Positions 53,778-62,668 of a DNA stretch of 64,000 nt are shown piece by piece. The DNA is taken from positions 1 through 64,000 of the forward strand of contig QHXQ01000021.1 in assembly GCA_003223935.1 (NCBI GenBank), written 5' to 3'. The notes under the pieces are model-generated. The model had not been told where the DNA came from. It worked only from the letters and a program-made list of their open reading frames with translations, and did no database searches. Position numbers and translations under genes: made by a program. This DNA comes from Acidobacteriota bacterium. Lineage in GTDB: Bacteria; Acidobacteriota; Blastocatellia; Pyrinomonadales; Pyrinomonadaceae. How positions within the stretch are numbered: the stretch's first letter is position 1; each line of letters opens with the position of its first letter.

Positions 53778-54871
53778 CTTGCGACCTCCGCGTGGCTCGG
53801 ACACGTCACGCAAGCGAGCAACGCTTGGGCGCGTGAAAAAACATCCATCGGCGTGATGGCCGTCATGCAGCGATGATCAATCGGGCAATCGCGCAGCATG
53901 CACGGCGCGCAGTCGGGCGGCTCGCGTATGATCTCTGCGACGGGCGCGAACGGGCGTGTCGTCAAAGAGTTCGTCGGCCCGAAGATGACGAGCGTCGGGC
54001 GCTGCAAGGCTGCGGCGATGTGCGCTGGGCCTGTGTCGTTCGTCACGAGCAGATCAACGAGGCTCAGCACGGCGACGGTCTGCGCAAGGTTCGTCTCGCC
54101 TGTCAGCACGATGGGTTGATGCTGCATCTGCGCGACGACCTGCTCAGTCACGTCCAACTCCGCCCGCGCGCCGATGAGCACGACGGCCGCGCCGCTCTCT
54201 TCGATCAGACGATCTGCGAGCGCAGCATAGCTGGCAACGGGCCAGCGTTTCGCGCGGCTGTTCGTCGAGCCGGGGCAGAGCGCGACGAGCGGGCGATCAA
54301 ACTTGATGCCGTGTGCGTGCAGCAACGCGCCCGCGTCGTGGCGGCGCACATCGGAGACAGAAAGCGCGAACGCAGGCGCGCGCGTGGTGACGGTCTGCGC
54401 GCCGGTCAGCGCGTGTTCGAGCGCAGCGACGAGATACAGGTAATAAAAAACTTCGTGGCGCGTGCTGCGCCAGTCGGGCGGCGGGAGCGCGTGTGTCAAC
54501 AGACGTGCGCGCGCGTCCGTCGCATAGCCGAAGCGCATGGGCACGCGCGCGGCGGCGGCGACGAGCGCTGGCTCGAAGGCATTGGGCAAAAGTAATGCTA
54601 GATCGAAACGGTGCGCGCGCCACGCGCCGACTTGTCGCATGAACGAGCGCAGGCCGCGCGCGCGTTCGTCAATCAACAGCAAGTCGTCAACGAAATCTAC
54701 GTCGGCGAAGATGCCTTCAGCCCAAGAGCGCGTGGCGAGCGTGATGCGCGCGTGCGGCAGCAAGCGGCGCAACTCGCAAAGGGCCGGCACGGTCATCACC
54801 GCATCGCCGACCCAGTTCGCGCCGCGCACGACTACACGCTCGATCTGTTCTACTTTGAGTTCGCGGGTCAT
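53774..54871 (-). CDS. waaF: lipopolysaccharide heptosyltransferase (WaaF-like)
   Basis: A 365-residue GT9 glycosyltransferase. VVVRGANWVGDAVMTVPAL at the start, LCPGSTNSRAKRWP in the middle, NDTGPAHIAAALQRPTLVIFGPT later, and the CMLRDCPIDHRCM cysteines are typical of heptosyltransferase II. It adds heptose from ADP-heptose to the inner core at the cytosolic face. ATG at 54871 is used; the 15 residues before it come from the CGCAAAG repeat. It heads the waaF-gmhB-rfaE1-rfaE2 run. Confidence 0.93.
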   Translation of the reverse strand: MTRELKVEQIERVVVRGANWVGDAVMTVPALCELRRLLPHARITLATRSWAEGIFADVDFVDDLLLIDERARGLRSFMRQVGAWRAHRFDLALLLPNAFEPALVAAAARVPMRFGYATDARARLLTHALPPPDWRSTRHEVFYYLYLVAALEHALTGAQTVTTRAPAFALSVSDVRRHDAGALLHAHGIKFDRPLVALCPGSTNSRAKRWPVASYAALADRLIEESGAAVVLIGARAELDVTEQVVAQMQHQPIVLTGETNLAQTVAVLSLVDLLVTNDTGPAHIAAALQRPTLVIFGPTNSLTTRPFAPVAEIIREPPDCAPCMLRDCPIDHRCMTAITPMDVFSRAQALLACVTCPSHAEVAR

Positions 54872-54892
54872 CAGCAAAGAAAGAAAATAATC

Positions 54893-54980
54893 GCACGCAA
54901 AGGCGCAAAGACGCAAAGCAAGACCGCCAAGAGACCGTTCAACTTCCTTGCGCCTGCTTTGCGTCTCTGCGCCTTTGCCT
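54893..54980. repeat. inverted repeat, 8-bp CGCAAAG type
   Basis: Left arm 54893-54919 (GCAAAGGC, GCAAAGAC, GCAAAGC), right arm 54946-54980 inverse. Same unit as at 33972. It lies just upstream of waaF on its strand. Confidence 0.75.
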
Positions 54981-55027
54981 GCGGCTCAACCGATTCGCTT
55001 GGCTCAAGGCCGATTGAATCCTGCGCC

Positions 55028-55891
55028 TCAGAGCAGATCGCGTAAGCCATCTTCGATGCTGATCGTCGGTTGCCAGCCAAGCTCTCTGCGTATGAGCGTG
55101 AGATCGGAGATGTAATTGATCGGGATGGGCGCGGGCGCGTCTGCCGTCTCGTCAAATTGCGGTTCAAGTTCGGCGATGCGGCCGACCGTCTCGCACAGTT
55201 CGCGCAGACTGACAGCATTCGCCCGTCCGCCGCCGAGGTTGTAAAGCCCACGCGCGCTGCTCGAATCAATGAAGGCGCGACAGGCGCGCGCGAGATCATC
55301 CACGTGCAGGATATCGCGCACGGGCGTGCCGTCAGCCGGCAGACGCAAAGCTTGGCCGCGCTTGATCGCTTCGACGTAGTGCGTCACAAAGCCCGGCTCG
55401 TTGCCTTCCGATGGGCGCGCATAGATGCCCGACAGACGAAAGATACAGGCGCGCAAACCACGCGCCGCCGCGTAGTAGTCAACCAGCCGCTCGCCGATGA
55501 GCTTCGACCATTCGAGCGCAGACTGCCCGCAGTAATCGGTCGGGCAAGTTTCAGGCACTTCCATGTAAGCATTGGCGTGCGCGCCGTACACGTCTTTCGT
55601 TGAAGCGTAGATGAAGACCGCGCCGGGGCGCAGATGACGCAGGACGTTCGCCGTGCCTTCAGTGTTTGTGCGGAAGCACTCTTCGGCGGCGGCAGGGTTC
55701 TTATCGAGGTGCGCCGCAAGGTGAATCACTACGTCGTAATCGTCGAGTCGCGCCGCGTCGTCCGCGCTCAGGACGTTGAAGCCCGCGCGCCGCGAAAAAT
55801 CGTCCGCACGAAAAAAACGGCGCACATGCACGCCGAGATAACCGCTGCCACCTGTGACGATGATTCTCAATTTCTTGATCTCAAATTTCAA
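55028..55891 (-). CDS. NAD-dependent epimerase/dehydratase family protein
   Basis: A 287-residue extended SDR. It has the Rossmann motif IVTGGSGYLG, DVVIHLAAHLDKNP, FIYASTKDVYG, and RDILHVDDLARA. The usual catalytic YxxxK is not intact: where Tyr should stand four residues before Lys the sequence reads SALEWSK, with Leu. Thus it may not be a normal epimerase. The position next to waaF would fit HldD, but it is shorter and lacks that enzyme's motif. The TTG at 55891 lies in a repeat; a TTG at 55870 is an alternative start. Confidence 0.8.
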   Translation of the reverse strand: MKFEIKKLRIIVTGGSGYLGVHVRRFFRADDFSRRAGFNVLSADDAARLDDYDVVIHLAAHLDKNPAAAEECFRTNTEGTANVLRHLRPGAVFIYASTKDVYGAHANAYMEVPETCPTDYCGQSALEWSKLIGERLVDYYAAARGLRACIFRLSGIYARPSEGNEPGFVTHYVEAIKRGQALRLPADGTPVRDILHVDDLARACRAFIDSSSARGLYNLGGGRANAVSLRELCETVGRIAELEPQFDETADAPAPIPINYISDLTLIRRELGWQPTISIEDGLRDLL

Positions 55892-55900
55892 ATTTGAGAT
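55878..55900. repeat. AT-rich perfect hairpin
   Basis: Arms 55878-55888 and 55890-55900 pair over 11 bp with a single-base centre. The unit resembles the GATTTGA run at 15806. It covers the proposed start of the epimerase-like gene. Confidence 0.65.
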
Positions 55901-55907
55901 TCCAAAT

Positions 55908-56996
55908 CTACTTCCTACCTTCTGCTTGCGCCTTTAACTGCGCAAGCGAGTCGGTGCGGCCGATGGCGATGAGGAGGTCGCCGGCCTCGATTGCAGCGTC
56001 GCCGGATGGGTTGAAGATCATCTGGCCGGTGCGATGGCGGAGGGCGACGATGACCACGTCGAGGTCGGCGCGGATGTTGGTGTCGCGCAGCAAGCGGCCG
56101 GCATAAGGGCTGTCGGGCGCGACCTCGACCTCTTCAAAATTTAGATCGAGCGTATCGGCCGTGATCGAAGTCATGAAGTCTTCGACCGCAGGTTTCGTCA
56201 AAGCCTGCGTCATGCGTTGGCTGCCGATGATGGTCGGCGCGATGACGCGGTTTGCGCCCGCGCGGATCAGCTTCGGCTCGGCCTGTTCTTCGTTCGCGCG
56301 CGCGACGATATGCAGTTTCGCGTTCAGCCCGCGCGCCGTCAGCACGATATAGACATTGTCCGCGTCAGTCGGCAGGCAAGCGGCGAGCGCGCGGGCGCGT
56401 TCGACGCCGGCCTCGTGCAATGTCTCTTCCAGCGTGGCGTCGCGCACGAGCAGCGGCACGCCCTCTTCGAGCCAGTTACCGACGTTGTCGGCGTCGCGCT
56501 CGACGATGACGAACGGCTCGCCCTTGCGTTGCAGTTCGCGGATGACGCGCGAGCCGACGCGCCCCGCCCCGCAGATGATGAAGTGATCGCGCAGTCTGCT
56601 TACCTCGCGCAGACGCCGCCGTTGGCCGAAGCCGGCGACGATCTCCGATTGGACGATCTCTATGATCGCACGCGACAGCACGAAGCCGACCGTGCCGACG
56701 CCGACGATCAGAAAGATGATGGCGAATAGGCGACCCGGCGCGCCCGTCGGGTGCAGGTCGCCGTAGCCGACGGTCGTGACCGAGGCGACGGTGAAATAGA
56801 GACTGTCGAGCAGCGACCAGCCTTCGATCAGATGAAAGCCGAGCGCGCCGAACGCGACGACCGCGCCCAACACGCCCAACGCGCTCAAGACCCGCGCCCG
56901 CGCACGCTTCGACTCGCTGGCCACCGTAAAGACAAACGAACGCCGCCGACTGACACCGGCATCAAATCTATCGCACTCCCGTTTGAACGCGGTCAC
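55908..56996 (-). CDS. potassium channel with RCK (TrkA-N/TrkA-C) domains
   Basis: A 362-residue channel subunit. Two membrane helices (about 34-58 and 88-112) flank the pore helix and the K+ selectivity filter TTVGYGD. The cytosolic part is an RCK domain: IICGAGRVGSRVI as Rossmann motif, DATLEETL and ERARALAACLPTDADN, then a TrkA-C-type domain near the end. It should form a tetrameric, ligand-gated K+ channel (MthK/Kch type). It is transcribed away from the PBP gene; the shared 140-bp gap holds a hairpin repeat. Confidence 0.93.
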   Translation of the reverse strand: MTAFKRECDRFDAGVSRRRSFVFTVASESKRARARVLSALGVLGAVVAFGALGFHLIEGWSLLDSLYFTVASVTTVGYGDLHPTGAPGRLFAIIFLIVGVGTVGFVLSRAIIEIVQSEIVAGFGQRRRLREVSRLRDHFIICGAGRVGSRVIRELQRKGEPFVIVERDADNVGNWLEEGVPLLVRDATLEETLHEAGVERARALAACLPTDADNVYIVLTARGLNAKLHIVARANEEQAEPKLIRAGANRVIAPTIIGSQRMTQALTKPAVEDFMTSITADTLDLNFEEVEVAPDSPYAGRLLRDTNIRADLDVVIVALRHRTGQMIFNPSGDAAIEAGDLLIAIGRTDSLAQLKAQAEGRK

Positions 56997-57057
56997 GGTA
57001 ACGAAAACGGGCGCGAGGTGTCAAACCAGAGTGGACAGTTCAACGTACAGATAATAC

Positions 57058-57130
57058 AGTGACAAGTGACAAGTGACGAGTGACAAGTTAAAACAACTTC
57101 TTGCTCGTCACTTATCACTTGTTACTCGTC
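57058..57130. repeat. inverted heptad repeat, AAGTGAC type
   Basis: Left arm 57058-57089 has AGTGACA units, right arm 57100-57130 the inverse, with CAAGTTAAAAC at the border. The apparent start at 57101 falls in the right arm; the PBP gene should start at 57140. Confidence 0.8.
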
Positions 57131-57139
57131 GCAATTTTT

Positions 57140-59896
57140 ATGTCTGTTCGTCATCCGCCAAAGAATCGTGTGCCGCCGGTCGGGAAGCGGGGCAAGCCGC
57201 GCGTGTTGAAATATGCCGCGCCGGATGAGAGTTTCATGCGGCATTGGGCGCGGCGGATTTTTCGTCCGCCAGTCATCGTCGCGCTGGTTGTCTTGACGAC
57301 GTTCACGGTCAGCGTCTTCGGTTATTACTACTGGGTTTTCTCCGCGCGGATTGACCGGCTCATTAGCGGCGAGATTTACACGCGCTCGGCCGGCATCTAC
57401 ACCGCGCCGCGAGAGTTGCGCATCGGCACGCCGCTGTCGGCGGACGATCTCGTGGCACGTCTGAAGCGCGCGAATTATGTGGAGAAGTCGCAGCAAGCGG
57501 ACGCGGCGCGCGGGCGCTACTCGGTGTCCGGCGCGAACGTGGACGTTGAGCCGGGGACGGACGCGGTGGTTGACGGGCAGCGTGCTTTCCAGCGTGTGCG
57601 CGTGACGTTCGGCAAAGGCGGGAAGGGCATCGCGGCGCTCGGCGATCTCGACTCAAACGCGAAACTTCAGAGCGCGCTGATCGAGCCGGAAGCGATCAGT
57701 TTTGTGAGCGGCGCGGATCGCGGCAAGCGGCGCGTCGTGGGCTTTCAAGATTTGCCGCCGCATCTTGTGCAAGCGATCACGGTGACGGAGGATCGCGCCT
57801 TCTTCGAGCATTGGGGCATCAACTGGCGCGGCATCATACGCGCCTTCTTCCGGCGCTACGAACTTGAATCCAACTCGCCGCTCGCACGGCAAGGCGGCTC
57901 AAGCATCACACAGCAGCTAGTCAAAAATCTGTTACTCTCGCCGGAGTATTCGCTGCGCCGCAAGTTTGCCGAAGCCTACATGTCGGTCATCCTTGAGACG
58001 CGACTGAGCAAGCAACAAATCTTCACGCTCTATTGCAATCAGATTTACTTGGGGCAACAGGCGGGCTTTTCGGTCAACGGTGTAGGCGAAGCGGCGCAGG
58101 TCTATTTCAACAAGGACGTGACCGCGCTCACGTTGCCTGAGTCGGCTTTTATCGCAGGCATCATTCGCAGCCCGAATCGTTATAACCCGTATCACGATCT
58201 CACGACCGCGACCGCGCGCCGCAATCAAGTGCTCGACTCGATGGCGGACGCGGGCGTCATCACTGCGACGGAAGCGGCCGCAGCCAAGCAGACCGAGTTG
58301 AAGGTTGTGCCCGCGCGCGGGCGGATTGATACGTCGGACGCGCCCTACTTTGTTGACTACGTGCAGAACCAGTTGAGCGACATACTCGCCGACGCGCGCA
58401 GCGCCGAACACCTGCGCATCTACACTTCAATTGACATGGACTTGCAGCGCGCCGCTTACGCTGCTCTCAATAAACAACTCGCGGCGCTCGATAAACTCTA
58501 CGCGAAGCGTTATCCGCCGGGCACTTTGCAAGCGGCGCTCGTGGCGCTGAACGCGCAGACGGGCGAAGTCGTGGCGATGGTCGGCGGGCGCGACTATGAG
58601 AAGAGTCAACTCAATCGCGCGACCGATGCCATGCGCCAGCCCGGCTCGGTCTTCAAGCCTTGGGTCTATGCGACGGCGCTCAATACGGCGTTTGATCCGA
58701 TCCCGCGCGTCATCACCGCCGCCACGACCTACATGGACGCGCCGAAGACTTTCACCTACGGCGATCAGGAATATTCGCCCGGCAATTTCGCAGACGAGTA
58801 CACGAATCAACCATTGACCCTGCGCGATGCGCTCGTCCACAGCAAGAACGTCATCACGGTTGACGTGGCGAACGACGTAACCATCGGGCGCGTGATGAGT
58901 CTGGCGGCGCGTGCGGGCTTGCCGAAACCACAGCGCGTCTATCCCGCGATGGCGCTCGGTACGAACGAAGCGACACCGATGCAAATCGCTTCCGCCTACA
59001 CGACTTTCGCGCGGCTCGGTTCGCGCATCACGCCCGTCGGCATCACGCGCGTCACCACCGGCAGCGGTGCGACCATCGCCGCGCCCGTCGCACAAACGAA
59101 CGAAGTGCTCCGGCCCGAGATCGCTTACATCATGACTTCGTTCATGAAGGATGTAGTCAATCGCGGCACGGCTGCGCCTGTGCGCGCACGTGGCTTTAAG
59201 TTCAACGTCGCGGGCAAGACCGGCACGTCGCGCGATGGTTGGTTCGCCGGCTACACGCCGCATCTGGTCTGCGCCGTCTGGGTCGGCTTCGACGATGGCG
59301 CGCAACTCGGCCTCACGGGCGCGCAGTCTGCGCTGCCGATCTGGGCCGACTTCATGCAGACCGCTCTGAGCATCCATCCTGAGTGGCAAGGCGACTGGCA
59401 GATGCCCGCAGGCATTCAACAGGCCGACATAGACACGCGCACGGGGCTGCTCGCCACGCCCGACGATCAGTTCAAGCGCACAGAGCTTTTCGTCAACGGC
59501 ACAGCCCCGACCGAACAGAGCACAGAGCCGACAGAGGAAGCGACGCCGACGCCCGAAGAGATGAACGACGACGGCACTTACACCTACGAGCCGGCGCCCA
59601 TTCCGCCCGACGACACACAGCCAGCGCCCACGCCGACACCGCCGCGCACGCGCGCAACAGTGCCGCGCCTCGAAGGGCAAGGCGTCCGCCAACCCAACGG
59701 TACGACGCGCTTGATGGGCACGATCACGCTTGATATTGATCCAACGACCGGCCTCATCGCCGCGCCGACCTGTCCCGTCATCCGCTCCAAGACCTTCGTC
59801 ATCGGCACAGAACCGACGCGCTACTGCGGCCCCGAATACCACACAGGCAAACACACCAGCACACCGATCACACGCCCGCGCACCGTCTCGCATTAG
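57140..59896 (+). CDS. class A penicillin-binding protein (PBP1)
   Basis: A 918-residue bifunctional peptidoglycan synthase. One membrane anchor (about 48-70) is followed by a UB2H-like stretch, the GT51 transglycosylase domain (VTEDRAFFEHWGIN, QGGSSITQQLVKNL, YCNQIYLGQ), and the transpeptidase domain with PGSVFKPW (SxxK), the HSKN motif and AGKTGTSRD (KTG). A Pro/Thr-rich tail of about 140 residues ends with a small Cys-containing domain. ATG at 57140 is chosen because the preceding codons come from a repeat arm. Confidence 0.95.
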   Translation: MSVRHPPKNRVPPVGKRGKPRVLKYAAPDESFMRHWARRIFRPPVIVALVVLTTFTVSVFGYYYWVFSARIDRLISGEIYTRSAGIYTAPRELRIGTPLSADDLVARLKRANYVEKSQQADAARGRYSVSGANVDVEPGTDAVVDGQRAFQRVRVTFGKGGKGIAALGDLDSNAKLQSALIEPEAISFVSGADRGKRRVVGFQDLPPHLVQAITVTEDRAFFEHWGINWRGIIRAFFRRYELESNSPLARQGGSSITQQLVKNLLLSPEYSLRRKFAEAYMSVILETRLSKQQIFTLYCNQIYLGQQAGFSVNGVGEAAQVYFNKDVTALTLPESAFIAGIIRSPNRYNPYHDLTTATARRNQVLDSMADAGVITATEAAAAKQTELKVVPARGRIDTSDAPYFVDYVQNQLSDILADARSAEHLRIYTSIDMDLQRAAYAALNKQLAALDKLYAKRYPPGTLQAALVALNAQTGEVVAMVGGRDYEKSQLNRATDAMRQPGSVFKPWVYATALNTAFDPIPRVITAATTYMDAPKTFTYGDQEYSPGNFADEYTNQPLTLRDALVHSKNVITVDVANDVTIGRVMSLAARAGLPKPQRVYPAMALGTNEATPMQIASAYTTFARLGSRITPVGITRVTTGSGATIAAPVAQTNEVLRPEIAYIMTSFMKDVVNRGTAAPVRARGFKFNVAGKTGTSRDGWFAGYTPHLVCAVWVGFDDGAQLGLTGAQSALPIWADFMQTALSIHPEWQGDWQMPAGIQQADIDTRTGLLATPDDQFKRTELFVNGTAPTEQSTEPTEEATPTPEEMNDDGTYTYEPAPIPPDDTQPAPTPTPPRTRATVPRLEGQGVRQPNGTTRLMGTITLDIDPTTGLIAAPTCPVIRSKTFVIGTEPTRYCGPEYHTGKHTSTPITRPRTVSH

Positions 59897-59935
59897 CTCG
59901 ACTAGCTTGCGCGGCCCAAACGCAGGAGAAACAAC

Positions 59936-60991
59936 ATGCGCCCCTCTCGCACACTTGGCTTCGCGTTCTTGATCATCAGCCTCACGCTCTGCGCTGCGCT
60001 CACACCCGCGCAACAGAATCAGATCACCGCACCACAGCAGTCCACACTCGCGCCGAGTCCGACACCGACGCAGTTTGCAAAGAAACTCAACGTGATTGTG
60101 TTGGACAAGAAAGGTGCGCCGGTGAACGATCTGCGGCAGGAAGATTTTCAAGTGTCTGAAGACGGCACGCCGCAAACGATCACTTCATTCGCGCACGCGG
60201 CCGCGCCCGTGAGCTACGCGCTCGTGATGGATAACAGCGGCTCACTACGTGAGCAAATAAAGCAGATAGCGCGGATCGGGGTAGCGGTCACGGCCGGTAA
60301 TCGCGCCGACGATGAGACGGCGATTTTACGTTTCATCAGTCGTGACACGATTGAACTGATTCAGACTCTCACCGCAGATCAAGCGCAATTCGAGGGGGCG
60401 CTGGATAACCTCTACGCGCAGGGTGGACAGACAGCAATAATTGATGCCGTCTATTTGTCAGGTGCTTATGTCATGGCGCAGGGGCAACGGGGCGAGAATC
60501 GTCATCGGGCCCTGGTGTTAGTGACGGACGGCGAAGACCGCGCTAGTTTTTACAAGCTGAATGACTTGCTGAGGTATCTGCGCTGGGCAGACGTGCAGGT
60601 GTTTAGCATCGGACTGGTGCAGGAACTGGATAAGCAGGGTGGATTGATCAGTTCAGGCTCGCGCGAAAAAGCCGAACGGCTGCTGAACACACTCGCGGAG
60701 GAGACCGGCGGGCGCGTCTTCTATCCAAAAAAGCTCGAACAGTTACGCGATGCTGTTGATGCCATCCGGCATGATCTGCATACGCAGTACGTCATCAGCT
60801 ACACGCCTACTAATCAAACGACGGACGATACGTTGCGCAAGGTGCAGATCAAATTGGTCGAGAGACCCGGCACGGAAAAACGTACAATCATTGTGCGTAG
60901 TGATTACATCGTTACGCCACCGCCGCCAGCCAATCCGAAATCTGGCGCACCACGCATCAAAACTAAACCTTGGAATGTGCCTGCGCACTAA
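59936..60991 (+). CDS. exported von Willebrand A domain protein
   Basis: A 351-residue protein. A signal peptide (FAFLIISLTLCAALTPA) is followed by a proline/threonine spacer, a small beta domain (NVIVLDKKGAPVNDLRQEDFQVSEDG), and a VWA domain with MIDAS LVMDNSGSLREQ and VLVTDGEDR. The combination of the N-terminal beta domain with VWA is the form common in Acidobacteria. It probably binds proteins or metal outside the cytoplasm. AGGAGA precedes the ATG. It lies 40 bp after the PBP gene. Confidence 0.9.
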   Translation: MRPSRTLGFAFLIISLTLCAALTPAQQNQITAPQQSTLAPSPTPTQFAKKLNVIVLDKKGAPVNDLRQEDFQVSEDGTPQTITSFAHAAAPVSYALVMDNSGSLREQIKQIARIGVAVTAGNRADDETAILRFISRDTIELIQTLTADQAQFEGALDNLYAQGGQTAIIDAVYLSGAYVMAQGQRGENRHRALVLVTDGEDRASFYKLNDLLRYLRWADVQVFSIGLVQELDKQGGLISSGSREKAERLLNTLAEETGGRVFYPKKLEQLRDAVDAIRHDLHTQYVISYTPTNQTTDDTLRKVQIKLVERPGTEKRTIIVRSDYIVTPPPPANPKSGAPRIKTKPWNVPAH

Positions 60992-61126
60992 GTCGGCAGA
61001 CGATCACGTCAGTTGTTCAGTTCTATTCGCCGCAGGCCAGAACTGCATACCAGATGATCGTCCACCAACTTCGTGGAACTTTTCGTCCGCACTGACTGAA
61101 TTAACAACGACGGCTGTCAGCGAACG

Positions 61127-61735
61127 ATGAGAGCGTCCCTTCAGAACACGGATGAAGAGTTATGGCGACTCGCGCTGGCGGGCGATGAGGGGGCGTTTAC
61201 GCTGTTGTACCGGCGCAGGCAAGGGGCCATCTATCGCTTCGCTTGGCAGATGTGCGGCTCGGAGACGTTGGCTGAGGACGTGACGCAAGAGGTCTTCATG
61301 GCGCTCGTGCGTGATGGTGTGCGTTACGATCCGGCGCGGGGCACGCTGGCGGCTTATCTGTACGGCATTGCGCGGCGACAGGTGTTAAGACGTCTGGAGA
61401 AAGAGCGCGTGTTCGTCGAGTTGGCGAGTGATGAAGAGGGCGCGACGGATGAGCGTTTGATCGCAGCGCACGATCCGCTCGGTGAACTAACACGACGTGA
61501 GACGGTCGAAGCAGTACGACAAGCTGTGTTGGCTTTGCCGGCGCATTATCGCGAGGTGGTTGTGTTGTGTGAGTTGCATGAGTTGAGTTATGCGGAAGCG
61601 GCGGAGGTGCTCGCGTGTGCGTTGGGGACTGTACGTTCGCGTCTAGCGCGTGCACGGATGATGTTGTGTGAGCGTCTGCGCGCGTTGCGGCCAGCGAGCG
61701 GGGCAGAGATTGAAGCAAAGAGGGTGTGCGCATGA
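61127..61735 (+). CDS. ECF sigma factor
   Basis: A 202-residue sigma-70 of the ECF group. Region 2 has ALLYR-like FTLLYRRRQGAIYRFAWQM and AEDVTQEVFMAL; region 4 has LPAHYREVVVLCELHELSYAEAAEVLACALGTVRSRLARAR. There are no regions 1 or 3. It should direct transcription of a stress or envelope regulon in the absence of its anti-sigma, which is encoded next with a 4-bp overlap. Autoregulation is likely but not seen. Confidence 0.94.
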   Translation: MRASLQNTDEELWRLALAGDEGAFTLLYRRRQGAIYRFAWQMCGSETLAEDVTQEVFMALVRDGVRYDPARGTLAAYLYGIARRQVLRRLEKERVFVELASDEEGATDERLIAAHDPLGELTRRETVEAVRQAVLALPAHYREVVVLCELHELSYAEAAEVLACALGTVRSRLARARMMLCERLRALRPASGAEIEAKRVCA

Positions 61736-62622
61736 GTTGTCAGCAAGTTGAAACGTGGCTCGTTGATTTGGCGCGCGGACGGGTGACCGATGCCGGCGTG
61801 TGCGCGGATGCAGAGCAACATCTCGCCGCCTGTCCACATTGTGCCGCACGCTTGAATGAAGAGAAGTTTGTGACCGATGCGCTCCGCACTGTTGCCGCGC
61901 ACGATACGAACGTGAACGCGCCCGCGCACGTCGAAGCCGTCTTGCTCGCAGCGTTTCGTGCGCAAGCGGAGATACAGACAGACGCGAACGAGACGAACGC
62001 GAGCGCGCCTGTGTTTAAGGCTGCGCCTGAACGCAGCTTTTTGCCGTCGTTCGCAGATCGTTTTTGGCCGCGCATGGCGCTAACCGCATTGGCCGTCGCC
62101 GTCGCGCTAGCACTTGTCATCTTTGCCGCGTTGCGCGCGCAACTGCAACCGACGCAGCCGCAGCAGACGGCCAACGCGAACGCGCCGATGAAATCCGTTG
62201 CGCCTGCGCCGCAGCCCGCGAACGCGAACAGCACGCCGCAACAGAAAGTGCCGGAGCAGCGCGTGGACGATATGGGGCGCGCGGCTCAAATTAATCTTGT
62301 GGCGAAGAATGTTAGCGGCGCAACGAAGCGGCAGCGCGGGCGCGCGGTTAAGTCGCCGCGCGGGCCGGAGCCGGTCGGCACGGTCGGCGTGATGGATGTG
62401 GTGGCGCGGGCGAGTGACGAAGAGAATGTGACGCCGTTTATGCCGCTCGTCGCGGGCGGCACGCCTTTGACGAGCGGGCAGTTGGTGCGCGTCTCCATGC
62501 CGCGTTCGGCGTTGGCTTCGCTGGGGCTGCCGGTGAATCCAGCGAGTGGCGGTGATGCAGTCAAGGCTGACGTGTTGCTCGGCGACGATGGTCTCGCGCA
62601 CGCGATTCGCTTCGTGCGTTGA
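61732..62622 (+). CDS. anti-sigma factor with zinc finger and membrane anchor
   Basis: A 296-residue protein. The N-terminus holds the zinc anti-sigma motif HLAACPHCAARL (HxxxCxxC), one hydrophobic segment (about 111-131, LTALAVAVALALVIFAAL), then an extracytoplasmic part with a Pro/Ala/Asn-rich spacer and a small C-terminal domain (VRVSMPRSALASLGLPV, LLGDDGLAHAIRFV). That is the usual layout of a membrane anti-sigma for an ECF factor. ATG at 61732 overlaps the sigma stop (ATGA). Confidence 0.9.
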   Translation: MSCQQVETWLVDLARGRVTDAGVCADAEQHLAACPHCAARLNEEKFVTDALRTVAAHDTNVNAPAHVEAVLLAAFRAQAEIQTDANETNASAPVFKAAPERSFLPSFADRFWPRMALTALAVAVALALVIFAALRAQLQPTQPQQTANANAPMKSVAPAPQPANANSTPQQKVPEQRVDDMGRAAQINLVAKNVSGATKRQRGRAVKSPRGPEPVGTVGVMDVVARASDEENVTPFMPLVAGGTPLTSGQLVRVSMPRSALASLGLPVNPASGGDAVKADVLLGDDGLAHAIRFVR

Positions 62623-62668
62623 AAGTTTCCAATGCAATTGCTTGATCAACTTTTCTGTGGAGGTCATG

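Noticed and set aside
58427-60175. Minus-strand frame of 582 codons opposite PBP1
   Set aside because: The + strand encodes all PBP transpeptidase motifs here; the opposing frame is an Arg-rich shadow.
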